A DNA stretch of 64,000 bases from Neostapfia colusana (lineage: Eukaryota > Streptophyta > Magnoliopsida > Poales > Poaceae): the NCBI GenBank assembly GCA_030760725.1, contig JASWHV010000017.1, forward strand, positions 7,294,959 to 7,358,958, written 5' to 3'. Under the pieces are notes generated by a model. It was not told the origin of the DNA, ran no database searches, and saw only the letters and a program-made list of their open reading frames with translations. Shown here piece after piece: positions 33,817-46,200 of the stretch (positions are counted from its first letter, which is position 1; every line of letters begins with the position of its first letter). The translations under genes were made by a program, and so were the position numbers.

Positions 33817-36800
33817 CGTGGGACCACCCCGTGGTTCACCCACTCCAAGATCGCATAGGGTGGTGCCGTGTGATGCGGCACCCAACAGCACACACGAAAA
33901 GGATAAAGAACAACATACAAACTTTTATTTGATATAAAACAGCGGAAGTATTTTTACCAAACCTATTCATACAGCGGAAGTAATATACATATATGGCCTC
34001 TCATCCTAGCTATGCAAAAGTGCAGCCGTCCAGCCCGGGGGCGCTACACGCTAGCAGCAAGGAACCGGAGAATCACGACGGCGTGCAAGGCTCCAGCTCG
34101 ACCGTGTACCCTGACGGGGCATCGCCTCGTCCTCGGAACCTTCCTCATAACTCTCACCTGCACACAGCTCAAATATTGCAACCGTGAGCACGAAAGCTCA
34201 GCAAGTCTTAACCGTCAACCCTAGGCATGAAACTCTACGTGCAAGGATGTGTAAGGTAGGAAAAGACTTTGCAATAAAGACACGCCTATAAGTTAATCCT
34301 TACTTTAAGTTTTATAGCAGCAGTTTAATAAGCCTTAGGCAGCTCCCACATCGAAAGTCCACAATCAAACAAGAAACGCTTTCCTCCGATGTGGTGATAC
34401 CCAAAGTGGAATATAAACTTAATTACCTCTATAACTATAGCAATCAAGGTTTTCAAGACATTAATAGATCAATACAACATTTACAGTTGGCTTATTTCAC
34501 TTCTTACTACGTCACAGTGCAGTGAACAAGTGGGTACTCAAATAAACTCGAGGGACGGTGATTGCAATCAAGACACACCCGGATAACACGTCACATACAC
34601 CCACTTTCAGAAGCGTGATTCCACACCCCTTAGAATCCTACTATTTAGAATCCTTAATTGGCTTTGGGATTTTTACAGTGGATACTAAACTCTCTAAGGA
34701 TGATTTGAGCCAAATTTGGAGACATGTCATTGCACAATGTAGCCTTTAAAATTCCTACAAATACAATGCTTCTCTGAATTGTGAGCCCAAATTAGGAGCT
34801 TTGACATAGCTAGTAATGTAAGATCTGATTAGGGTAAGTCTCTATGGTTCTAACAATATTTGTTTCACCATTTTTGGAGCTACCATCAGAGAGATATGAA
34901 TTTTTGAAGTTGCACAAGAGTTATGAAAAGTTTCTGTTTAAATTGAATTTCCAAATAAAGGCTGAACTTGGGAAGGCAGTTTAGCCTAGCAAATGATCTC
35001 CAATGAAGCCCAAATTATTACTGGAGATCAGTAATTAGGGAAAGGATTTTCTGCCCAAATTTGGGACTATTTCATAAAGAATTGCTCCTGTAATAAATTC
35101 CCTAAATAATTTACTAAAAACAATTCTACAGAAATTCCTGGGCATTTTCATAGCCAAAAATTGGTTTCTCTATGAAGTACTCCTCATGAGGAATCCAACA
35201 AAATTGGTCTCACTCTTTTTAGAGTTTTCTACACAAAGTTATGGGCTTGTAAAGATCAGCTAATTACTGGAATTATTTCTCTAATAGAAACTTCAAATAA
35301 TTGGGCTGGGCCCACGGTTTTAAATTGGACCAGTGAGATTTCGGCAACACTGGGGGCTACGGAGTTAACCCGCGCACCCACAGCAGATCCTGAGCCGCAC
35401 CCTGATCTGGCGCGTAACCCGTGCCACTGACAGGTGGGGCACGCCCTCACCTTCTTCTACCTTGCGCCCGGCCGGCCTCCTTGCCGGAACGGCGGCGGCA
35501 CCTCGCCGGAACGACTATCCAGTGCCCTAGACGGCATAAATCTTGCCGCCTGTGCCCAAAACCTGACGAGGAACACACTAGAAAGGTCAGCGGCGACGCT
35601 AGATGGCTGGGAATGCCTCCCCGACGTTGACAGCGGCAAACTCCACCCCGGCGTCGTCGTTCTCGCATGGCAGGCGAGTATTCCGGTTGGGGAGAGCACC
35701 GCAAGCACCAGGGTGATGTGAGGAGTTTTTGCATACAAAGGTGGGTGAAAAGTCGTGCAAAGTGTAGCTCGACGGTGAACCGAAGTGTTTTCCATTGGCG
35801 GTGCGAAAATTGACTAGAACACGACCAACAATTGATGGTTGTCTTTGGTTCTTTGTCGGGGATGGACGCTAGAGAGTGCAGAAGCTATGTGCACGTGAGC
35901 TCGAGGCATGGTTGATCGTGCAACCCGAATTTGGGTATGAACCGAGCCTCGTCCCTCTATACTAGGGTTCGGGAAACAGTGAAATTCGAGCTACTCGATG
36001 AATCTTTTGCCACACGGCTGGCGGCTACACCATCTAGGGCTACTCACACACCTTTCTTGTACAGAAAGTCGGGGAAGAGGGTGGCCGGAGGAGGCTATCG
36101 ACGGTGAGCCGATCGACGAGTTTTGGTGTACCTCAGAGCTTTGGCGCCAAACCGCGTTTCTTTGGCAGTTCTAATCGGCAAACCTCGAAGGGACTTTGGA
36201 GAGGGCTAGAGCACGTCCAGTCGCTACTTTTTGCTATCGATGGCCCGAGCAGTCGAGCTCAGTAGGCGGTGGTCGATCGGGAGTGAGAGCTATCGGTGGC
36301 GTTCGGTGTGAATGAAGCAGTCGCGGCAACCGAGCTGAGGAGGAGGAGAAGTAGAGCTGGGGTACGCGGGCGGCCGCTCTTATCGCCCACGCGCGCGCGC
36401 CAACGTCGGCCAGCGAGAACCAACTCGGTGGCTTGGTGAGGACGTCGGGTGGAGAGCTTTTCTGGGAGCTGTCGCACCGTGATCGCCCGGGAAACAGGGA
36501 GAGAGGGAAAAAAGTCTGTTTGTTTGCTTTGGGTGGCTGACAATTAGGCCCCACCTCCCCCTTTTGTTTAGTGAAACTTTTCTGATATTTTTCCATCCAG
36601 CAACTCAACATTAAAGGCTTTACTTCATCCCAAAGTTACGTTTGAATTTGCAGAATTCAAATTGTTTGAATTCTGGTGGAGAATTTAAATGTGGTTTGAT
36701 CATTTGAATTTGAAAATAAGTTTGAATTCTCCACTTTGTATTGCCTCAAAAATATAGCAAACCATCTGCAACGTTTCCAATTTTTGGCATGACTGCTTAT

Positions 36801-37129
36801 TAAAAAGTGGAGAACACATTTGTGAAACCCAGTTTTCAAATTGAAGGAATTGGAATTTGAAACTGTATTTAAAATTCAGATTAGAGGGCTTTTCCTTTTA
36901 ATCCCCAACAAATATTGAAACTCCTCCAAATGTGCTGAAATTTGGAAGGGTGAATATTTGGACTATGAAGATCCAAGCTGTGCATTTAGATCCCCATGTT
37001 TAGAAGTTTTGGGAAGTCTAAACCCTCACTTTAAACTCACCCCATAATAATTCAAAGTTTTAATTCCCCTCATTTTTCATAAATGTACATGAGCAGAATT
37101 TTCTTGCTACCACTTTTGGGGATTTTACA
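33817..37129 (-). repeat. 5' LTR of the gypsy element (3,313 bp, internally deleted)
   Basis: On the minus strand it starts TGTAAAATCC at 37129. The inner end reads GGTCCCACG at 33817, so the expected terminal CA has probably mutated. It lacks the segment equivalent to about 24193-24954 of the other LTR; the junction is near 34630-34645. This LTR would carry the promoter of the element. Confidence 0.88.
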
Positions 37130-37134
37130 GTTCA
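37130..37134. repeat. Gypsy target-site duplication, right copy
   Basis: GTTCA, identical to 23365-23369. Confidence 0.9.
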
Positions 37135-38690
37135 CGACACAATCAATTACGCCAGCACACGCAAGAAAGGCATTATGACATTTTGGTAGAGCCACATTAA
37201 AGTTTATCGCGTAAATTTCGATCTATTCTCTTTGTTTTGAATTATTTGATGCTGATTATTAAAATTGAACTAGTCAGGGTCAAATATATCTGTTTACCGT
37301 ACATATACGTTACATTCCCTATTCTAGTGTGCATGCATACAAATGAATGAGGACTCAGCCTCACACACAGTATGACAGCCATAGTGAAGAACGGGTGTTG
37401 GGAATCCCGATCTAATCCCCAATCAGTACCGTACCGTAGGCGTGCATATGTCATGTATAGTGAGTGTTCGAAACTTGGGCCATGAGCGCGCTGCGTTTTT
37501 ATTTACTTGCGGCGAAGCCTCTGGAAATCTCGGAATCTTGGATGCCAGCCTCATGGGCGCGCCGCGATCTCCATGTGCCGCCGGCCGAGAGGATCGCCCG
37601 CACCGGCCGCCGGCCGGATCCGGAGGTGCCGGCCGATGCGACGCATGTGCTGCTGCTGCTGCTGCGCAGGTACACATCCCGGCAGTTCGGTCTGTTCATC
37701 CGGCTGCGGTAGATCGCGCACCCTGCTGAGACCACCGGAGCTAGCAGCTGCAGCACCACGCCCCCTATCCTGAGGCCTGAGCGTTCCTCGCTCCGTCGAA
37801 CAGAATTATCTCAAGTTCTCAACATAGTCCGCGCGCCCCCTAATTGCACGTTATCCAGTCCCCAGTTGCATTGAATACTACCGTATTGGCTTGCCACTCT
37901 CGGACAGTCTAGTACGAACTACCGCGTAAGCTCAGCCATCCAGGGCAGGCAGGCAGGCACGCGAGCAGGGCTAAACGTAGCATGCGTCGTTCTGGACCTC
38001 TGGTAAGTAGGAGTAGGTTATTATTCCTCGATCTGCATACACGCGATTTGCTCGATTCTTCCTCATCCACTCACTCCGCTCAATCAAAGACCCGTCGCTG
38101 TCCAGGGCCGGCCGCCAGCTCGGAGGGGCAGTCGAAGCCTCCCCGAGGTGCACGCTGCCGCGGCGTCACATGACATGATGCACGTAGGATGATGCCTCGG
38201 CTCGCTCATCCATCGCCTGGGTGGCCATGGGGTGGATCGGCAAGCAAGCGTACGGGTACAGCCTACATGAAAGAACGAAAGGACGGGAGTCTGATCTGGC
38301 GAGCCCGGCCAATGCGATGCGCGACGCAACAAAAAAGAACGGACTGTTTTCGGAAAAAAAAAAGAGAGAAACGGATAAGTGGTTTGAGAAAGAAAAAAAA
38401 AACGGTGGAAATCAGACGTGGAGTCGCTGTAACGGAGTCACGGGTCCCTCCCGACCAATGTAAGGCGTGGGCCCACGGGAGCGGTAGTCGTTGGGGCCGG
38501 TCCCCGCCGTCGGATCAAGATCCGGGCGCGCGGCCGTGTCGCCAGCCTCCCCAGTCCCCCCCCACAAAGCTCGCGGTCCTGCCCGTGACGAGACGAGACG
38601 AGAGCTCGAACTGCTCGAGCGCGCGTCTAAATCGGGGCGCGCATCTCGCTCCCGTCCTCTCCCCCCTTGGTGGTCATCGGAACCTTCTCT
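37135..38690. other. Intergenic region upstream of the CLC gene
   Basis: AT-rich near the transposon and GC-rich from about 37480. Several open frames overlap here on both strands, but none has a recognisable domain or a convincing exon structure. The right part is the presumed CLC promoter. Confidence 0.45.
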
Positions 38691-38942
38691 TCCCCGCGCC
38701 TGGTGCCTTGGTGTTCTCCTCTCCGCCCCTCTGTCTCTCTCTCTCCACCGCCCGCCCCCGCCGCGGGAAGCTATCAGGAGGAGGTCGATCGGAGTCGGGG
38801 GAACTGCGGCCCGGTTGCTCGCGGACCGCAGAGCCTCGTCGGCAGCGGCGCGCGGTTCGTCGTCGTCAGCGCTCCTTCTACTTGCTCCACGCCCCCCTGG
38901 CCGCGCCGTCAGTTCGCCCGTCGCGTCGGGATCGGTAGACGA
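38691..38942 (+). other. Probable non-coding first exon of the CLC gene
   Basis: GC-rich, CT-rich sequence ends GACGAG/GTGCGC, a plausible donor at 38943, and precedes the first coding exon by a 2.3-kb intron (acceptor at 41243). The start of transcription cannot be placed. Open frames in the intron (for example 39781-40023) have no recognised domain. Confidence 0.4.
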
Positions 38943-41305
38943 GGTGCGCGCTCTCTTCCTCCCCTGCACGTCTCGTCCTCCGATTCGCGCCACGTGCCGT
39001 TCGCTTCACCTGTGTGTTTCCGTTGCTTTGCGTCCTCTGCTTCTACAAGTTTCGGAATATTTAGATGCCGATTGCCGTAGCCTTCAACCATACACCGCTG
39101 TCCAACATTGGAACTCAGCGGAATACCGCGAGTCATTTTTTCTTCATTGAGAAAAAAATCAATGGCTACATTAGATTAAAAAAAAAGAGAGGACCCGCGC
39201 CATCCCATCCTCCTCCATTATTTCCGTGATCAGATTAGCGCCAGCAAGCCGGGAACAGCGAGCTGGATCCGACGTGTGTAGAGTCCATTGGCAACAGCTC
39301 GGTGGGGCCCCCAGTGTTCACTGTACATCATGAAGGACAACTGGGTTTTGGTTTGGGTTGATTTCCCTCGTCCGCGGAGCCTCATGGCGTTCATGTGAAC
39401 CAGATGGCGAAACGTACGTAGTGCAAACATATTAGAGAAGAGAAACGGAACGGGGGCAAATACAAATTCCATTTCTCCACTCAAGTTTGTACTTATCTTG
39501 GTCGCTAGGCTATGATCGGATAAAGAGATGGGTTGTATTAGCGTAATAATAATATAAGTAGATTTGGTAAGTGCTTCCGATGATTGCACAAGGTTCTAGC
39601 AGATGCGCTGTGCCTTTTGCATCGGCAGCTCTCTTCTTGTCCCACTCGTGGCTCGTGCGAGAGACGACGACGGAGAAGAGAAGCCATATCAGGGACCGCT
39701 AACTATAGTTGATTAGTTGATCCGTAGTACTAGTTTAGTTGTAAAGCTGCTAGTGGGATCGGGATGACAAATAGCGAGTCGTGAGGGGCATGGCATTGGC
39801 GGCAACTGGCGAGGAGAGGGCGCTGTTGCGCCGTGTGGTAGACAGGGACTCGGGCTTTGATTTGTCCCGGGGATGCGGGGAATCTCTCCGCCTTTCCACC
39901 TGGTTCACGGAGCGCATTGTTGCTACCGAAGCTGACGGCGCCGGAGCCGCCGCGCGATACGTGGTCGTGGACCGTGCGTGTAGGTGCCTGTACGCGGATG
40001 AAGATTCCGAAAGAACGGCCTGATGCCGTGTTCTACTGAACCTCTGGTAACTCTGGGCGAATGATCTGTGCGCCCAGCAAATCGGATAGTTTAGCCATCC
40101 ATTACGATCCATGTTGCTGCCGCCACGGCGAGGCAATAATCGCAGACTCGAAGTAGGATAGGGATCAGGAGCAGTAAGATCTGATCGGTGCCCTCAAACC
40201 GACGGTATCACCAGAGGTTTCCCGATCGGAGGCCTGCAGAGTTGCGGCATCCTCTGCACAGATGATGAAAGCTAATCTGATTGTTTGATGGGATCCAATC
40301 CAATCCAGTCGACGCTATCGTGGTTGGTGGAGGCGGCCTTGACTCCCCGTGCCCCCACCGGACTGATCAACCAGCGTCTCGTCCGTCCTGCACTCGCATT
40401 TTTTTCCAACATTTGTAACGATCGATCGAGTCTGGGTCAAAACAGTGGCGTCGGTCACGCTATCTCTTTTTCCACTTTCTAGTTTCCAGAGAACCCCTGG
40501 AGTTGAGTATATAAAAAAACGTGACGGCAATGGGAGGATGAAGTGATACGACAGCCAGCTCGAATTGGTTGCCGGTGTGGGGCCTGCGAGTGGGACACCG
40601 AGCGCTCCCGGGCTCTAGCGGGTCCCATGTTGCGGGCCGCGGAAGCAAAGGCCCCTCGTCGTCGTCGCTCACGCCTGCTGTCTGCGTTACAAGTGGGCGT
40701 ACGTGGTAGGACGAGGCGGCCCGACCCAGCCTAGTGCGGCCGAGTTTCATTTTCATTAATTCGACGTGAAGTGCTGATTTCCCCTGCCCGCTTTAGCATG
40801 TCCGGCAAGTTTTGAATAGTACGAACCTTTCGATCCCTTGTCCAATTTAGCCCGGTGCTCTGAATGGTTGCTTCTCTAGACTAAATGCTGCGGAGGTCCA
40901 GGAATCGGAATGACGTGCGTGGTCGGACTGAGAATATATAGCTAGAAATAGATCAGCATGAATGAATGCTCCAAAATAGATGGATATTCATATAAGGAAA
41001 TCGCTCTGGATATGGTTCAGTTTAAATACTTATTATTGGATCCAATCCCCACATGATTAGGGCAGAGAAATAAAAACTTTGCTGATGTTTTTGTGTCATT
41101 TCTGTTTTCTTACGCACCACACTTTCTTCAAAGGCAAGGTGCTGATGCGGTCGGAGATATTGTATTTTACCCATTTCCATTTTTCCATCGACTAATTTCT
41201 CTTTCCATTTCCTTGTTTTTCTCCGACACACTTTAAAATGCAGGCACAGGCGCCGGACGAGGAGAAGGCAGCGTCAGCGGCGCCACCATCCACGCGGACG
41301 CGAAA

Positions 41306-44300
41306 ATGGACGGCAACCACTCGCCGCTCTCCCACCGCCACGAAGACCACTCGCCGCCGGCGCAGCCGGAGCGCAACGGCAGCTTCAACTACGACATCGA
41401 GAGCACCGACATCGGCGGCGCGTGGCGCGGGTCGGCCGCGGACGCGCTGCTGCGGTACGACGACGATGGCGCCGGCGGCCCGCGGGAGCCGTTGCTGCGG
41501 AAGCGCACAATGAACACCACCTCGCAGATCGCCATCGTCGGCGCCAACGTCTGCCCCGTCGAAAGCCTCGACTACGAGTACGTCGCCCCCTCTACCCTTC
41601 ACTCCATTATATTCACGTCTTCTCGGGAACTCTTCGGTTGATCCCAGAAAAATATTTTCATGAGGACTGATTCTTCGTGGTGGTTATCTCGATGGTCGAT
41701 CCATGTTATTAGTTTTGTTTTGACAAGGGCCACATGACACAGCCAGAAAGTTAGCATCTTCTATGCGTTTGGAACTCCAAAAGGTGATCCTTGATTATTG
41801 CTTCAAGAAAGCTGATCACGGATGCGCCTCTTCTCTATTGCAGTTTGTAAAAAATGATACACTAATGGTTTTGATGACTGTCATGCTGATGATGCATATG
41901 TTCTCTTGGTAACACTGAGAGCGGGTTAAGGGGGGCTAATAGATAAATTCATGGAATTTTGGCTTGTCCAGTCACTCCAGTGCTAGGGTCTATCTTTGAT
42001 TTGGCGATGAAAACTTGGTACAATGACGTTTTATATTATAGAAACACGATTAGAAAAAGCTGCCGTGCATGAAAAGAAACTTGAATAATTTTGGCTCTGA
42101 AGTCTGAACCATGCACCGTTCCAATTCCTTCTGAAATTATGCAGATGGAAGAGAGGAACGAGTTTCAATTCTGTAGTATAATAAATTATTATTGGTAAAA
42201 TGAGAAATTATTAAATAAAACAAGCCTACAAAAGTATCCGATTAGGATATCTACCAAAAAACTGAGAGATGCCAACTGCAAAAGAAATGTTGGGTGAATT
42301 AAGGATATGCAGCTTATTGAATCCTGAATAGAATCAACTATAAAGCATAGAGATTGCAGACTATACCAAGCTTGTTATGTTACTTACCCTACAACAACAA
42401 CAACAAACCCTTTATCCCAAGCACGTTGGGGTAGGAGTTATGTTACTTACCCTGTGGAAAATTTTTACTGCATGTTCCAGAATTGTGGAAAATGACCTTT
42501 TCAAGCAAGACTGGCGATCAAGAAAGAAGCAGCAGATATTCCAGTATATCTTTATGAAATGGACTCTAGTTCTTCTTATTGGTTTGTTCACTGCACTTGT
42601 TGGCTTCTTCAACAACCTTGCTGTTGAAAATATTGCCGGATTCAAACTGCTGTTCACAAGTGACCTAATGCTCAAGCAGAGGTAAAGCTTCACTCTGATG
42701 GGTTTTCCACTGTGCTGCAAGTTTTAGTTAATTTTCTCTTGCTTTCCTGCTACTTGTCAATTTTCATCAATCCAACTCATTGCATAAGTTATGTGGGCTT
42801 ACGTCAATGGTTTCATATTTAGCCTACCCCAACGTGCTTGGGACAAAGGCTTTATTTTAGTTGTTGTTGTCAATGGATTGTTGCTTCCAGTGCAGGTACC
42901 TCACAGCATTTCTGGCATATGGAGGTTGCAATTTAGTCTTAGCAGCAGCTGCTGCTGCCATCTGTGCTTATATAGCACCGGCCGCTGCTGGTTCTGGTAT
43001 TCCTGAAGTGAAAGCATACCTCAATGGAGTTGATGCGTATTCTATATTAGCTCCCAGCACACTCTTTGTGAAGGTAAAGCCTAGCTCAGATAACGTCCAA
43101 TTACAATAAGATCTTCATTCGTCAATGAAATCATGTATTCATGTTTGATTTTTCACTCTCCAGGTGTTTGTAGGCTTTATTGATTTTTTGGCTAGCTAAT
43201 GTAAGTGAGCTAGAAAGATGTTTAACATCATTAGCTTGTCTGATGTGCTCTAGATATTGTTATAGACCCCTTCATCATTTTTGGGTACTGCTAGGCACTA
43301 TTGTACAAAGACGTTGCCTTTAAAGCTGGATGCCTGGAAACCAGACTATTTCTTTGTTTCAGGGAACAGTCTTGCTAACTTCCTCATTTATAGTGATTTT
43401 TATTCTTTGCTAGCAACTTCAGAAAATTTAGAGTGACATTGTTACTGTTTATTAACATATGTGTTGCCAAAGGGAACCTATTACTTTCCTAAGCTTTATC
43501 CATTTTATGATGTTTAGGCATGTGTACTGTTAGAGCAGCTTACGGTGAATAGAGCCAATAATATATCCAGAGTCATGATGTATAACCCTTCCCCAGACTC
43601 CACAATGTGTGGGAGCCTTCGGCACTGGGTACACCTTTTTTAGTCATGATGTATAACCAGCTTGTTGGAAGTTGTCACATGATCGTACCATTAGCATAAG
43701 GTTGACTATTTGCTTGCTAGAATAGGACCTTGTTCTGAAAACGTTCTTTTATTACTTTGCAGATAGTTGGTTCAATACTTGGAGTCTCAGCTGGATTTGT
43801 GCTCGGAAAGGAAGGTCCCATGGTACATACAGGAGCATGCATTGCCAACTTGCTTGGCCAGGGGGGTTCACGCAAGTACCATCTTACATGGAACTGGCTC
43901 AGATATTTCAAGAATGATAGGGATAGGCGTGATTTGATTACATGTGGGTCTGCTGCTGGAGTGGCAGCAGCTTTCCGTGCGCCTGTTGGTGGTGTACTAT
44001 TCGCTCTCGAGGAAGCAGCGTCATGGTAATTCTTGTTTTCCTACATTCTGTAGTCTTGTAATACGGCCTTGGAACCAATACTAACACTGCCACCAACCTG
44101 AAAACAAAATCTTGTTTCACTTGATTTAAAACTGCAGTAGACCTATAGTCATATGCATATGAGCTTTACAATATAAAACTGACATGCAGATCTTATATGA
44201 TAAAATCATGGTTGGCACTATGCAAGTACTCTTAGAACTGGTTGAAATCCGATCCGATTGCAACTGCAGTATTTCGAGTTTCCAGTTTTTTCCATAACAA

Positions 44301-46051
44301 TAGAGCTGCCTACCTTGTTTTTCAGGTGGCGGAGTGCTCTTTTGTGGAGAACTTTCTTTACAACAGCTGTTGTTGCTGTGGTGTTGAGGGGCCTGATTGG
44401 GTTCTGCCGTAGTGGAAAATGTGGTCTTTTTGGTCAAGGAGGGTTGATTATGTTTGATCTGAGCTCAACTATCCCGACATATAGCACCCAAGATATCGTT
44501 GCAATTGTTGTCCTTGGAGTTATTGGTGGGGTCTTTGGAGGCCTGTTCAACTTTCTCTTGGATAGGATTCTCCGAGCCTACAGTTTCATCAATGAGTAAG
44601 AATCAAGCCTATACATATTTTTACACAAATTTAACTTCAAAATGCAGTCTCACATTATTTTGTCTGGCTTATGTCCGCAGGAGAGGTGCTCCATACAAGA
44701 TCCTTCTCACCATCACAGTATCCATTATCACATCAGCATGCTCCTATGGGCTCCCTTGGCTTGCTCCATGCACTCCATGCCCTGTTGATGCTGCCGAGCA
44801 GTGCCCCACCATTGGCCGATCTGGGAATTATAAGAATTTTCAATGCGCGCCTGATCATTACAATGGTCTTGCATCACTCTTCTTCAATACAAATGATGAT
44901 GCTATCCGCAATCTGTTCAGCTATGGCACTGAGAATGAGTTCCACATGTCCACCCTCTTCATCTTCTTTGTTGCTATCTACTGCCTTGGCCTTGTTACAT
45001 ACGGTATTGCTGTTCCGTCTGGTCTATTTATACCTGTCATTCTTGCTGGAGCTTCATATGGGCGTATAGTAGGGACACTTCTTGGTCCCTTATCCGACCT
45101 TGATCCTGGACTTTTCGCTCTTCTTGGTGCTGCATCTTTCCTTGGTGGAACAATGAGGATGACCGTCTCAGTCTGTGTGATCCTTTTGGAGCTCACCAAT
45201 GATCTCCATATGCTCCCTTTGGTCATGCTCGTTCTCCTGATATCTAAAACTATAGCAGATAGCTTTAACAAGGGGGTCTATGATCAGATTGTTGTGATGA
45301 AAGGTCTGCCATTCCTGGAGGCTCATGCTGAACCGTACATGAGGAATTTGGTTGCTGGTGATGTCGTGTCTGGGCCATTGATAACTTTTTCAGGGGTTGA
45401 GAGGGTGGGGAACATTGTTCAAGCGTTGAAGATCACAGGCCACAATGGGTTTCCAGTGGTCGATGAGCCACCTCTATCAGAAGCTCCAGAGCTTGTGGGA
45501 CTCGTTCTTAGGTCACATTTGCTGGTTTTGCTGAGCGGCAAGACTTTTATGAAAGAGAAGGTGAAAACCAGCGGTAGCTTCGTGCTGCATAGATTTGGTG
45601 CCTTTGATTTTGCCAAGGCTGGGTCGGGAAAAGGTCTGAAGATGGAGGACTTGGACTTCACTGACGAGGAAATGGATATGTATGTTGATCTCCATCCGAT
45701 TACAAATACATCACCATACACAGTGGTTGAGACCATGTCACTTGCAAAGGCTGCGGTCCTTTTCCGGGCACTAGGATTAAGGCACCTGCTGGTTGTGCCG
45801 AAGATCCCAGGGGTGAGCGCTCTTTCTCCACAGCTTACTCCAGGCATTAGGATTAGTGGGCAGTGTCTTTGACATGATATGGAGTTTATGTGCACCATAA
45901 TGTTGCCATATGTTTTTTAACAGTTGTGTCGCTAACAAATTTCCTTCTCGTCTAATTGCAGAGACCTCCCATTGTTGGAATCCTCACAAGGCACGATTTC
46001 ATGCCGGAGCACATTCAGGGGCTGTTCCCAAATATCCACAAATCGCATTGA
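41306..46051 (+). CDS. CLC-type chloride channel/anion-proton antiporter, CLC-c-like (seven coding exons)
   Basis: Coding exons are 41306-41577, 42481-42681, 42896-43073, 43763-44025, 44326-44595, 44681-45812 and 45962-46051. All are GT-AG and in phase, giving 801 residues. The ATG at 41306 is the first in frame after the acceptor at 41243; an ATG at 41238 lies in the intron and in another frame. Conserved features: GSGIPEVK at 190-197 with Ser in the selectivity position (chloride-type, versus Pro in nitrate-type CLC-a), GKEGP with gating Glu 234, and the proton Glu 301 in LFALEEAASWW. GIAVPSGLFIPV and GGTMRMTVS follow, then a CBS-domain C-terminus ending RPPIVGILTRHDF. The product should be a tonoplast or endomembrane anion transporter acting in chloride storage and salt or guard-cell physiology; location is inferred from the CLC-c family. 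Confidence 0.95.
42374..42453 (-). mobile_element. Micro-insertion 1: RTE LINE 3' tail with 17-bp target-site duplication
   Basis: GTTATGTTACTTACCCT occurs perfectly at 42374-42390 and 42437-42453. Between them lie 46 bases (42391-42436) consisting only of the CAA-repeat tail and the conserved CCCTTTATCCCAAGCACGTT block seen at the 3' end of the LINE at 357-1965. It sits in CLC intron 1; its insert ends 44 bases before the exon 2 acceptor. Confidence 0.9.
42803..42876 (+). mobile_element. Micro-insertion 2: RTE LINE 3' tail with 8-bp target-site duplication
   Basis: GTCAATGG at 42803-42810 and 42869-42876 flanks 58 bases carrying the same tail block in the opposite orientation (CCTACCCCAACGTGCTTGGG then the GTT repeat). 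It lies in CLC intron 2, about 27 bases before the exon 3 acceptor at 42895. Confidence 0.85.
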
Positions 46052-46194
46052 GAAGCATTCAGACATTCAGCACATGTTTTGATTGCTGTTGCCTTGTAGC
46101 TAGCTGTGTGAAGAGGAAGTTGTAGCTAGCTGTGTGAAAGGGAAGCTCCGATGTGTATCTATTTATTTCTTCTGTTGAAGTACTTCAAAATCCT

Positions 46195-46200
46195 AATAAA
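46195..46200 (+). promoter_or_regulatory. Polyadenylation signal of the CLC gene
   Basis: AATAAA about 145 bases after the CLC stop codon, a normal 3' UTR length. Confidence 0.55.

Larger units (their letters stand above)
23370..37129 (-). mobile_element. Complete Ty3/gypsy LTR retrotransposon (chromovirus, Tekay-like), 13.76 kb, inactive
   Basis: Two long LTRs, a tRNA-iMet primer-binding site, a polypurine tract, a gag-pol region in the order gag, protease, RT, RNase H, integrase, and a 5-bp duplication (GTTCA) define the element on the minus strand. The integrase C-terminus carries a chromodomain-like WYKVLWSNHTADEATWE-type end, which with LTRs above 3 kb points to the Tekay/Del group of chromoviruses. 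Stops and frameshifts occur in gag, RT and integrase, so it cannot move by itself. A hand comparison of about 390 aligned LTR bases shows about 20 differences, so the insertion is likely a few million years old. Confidence 0.95.

Noticed and set aside
37423..39150. Frames of up to 249 codons upstream of the CLC gene
   Set aside because: Composition-driven and without domains; the region is better explained as promoter and non-coding first exon of the CLC gene.
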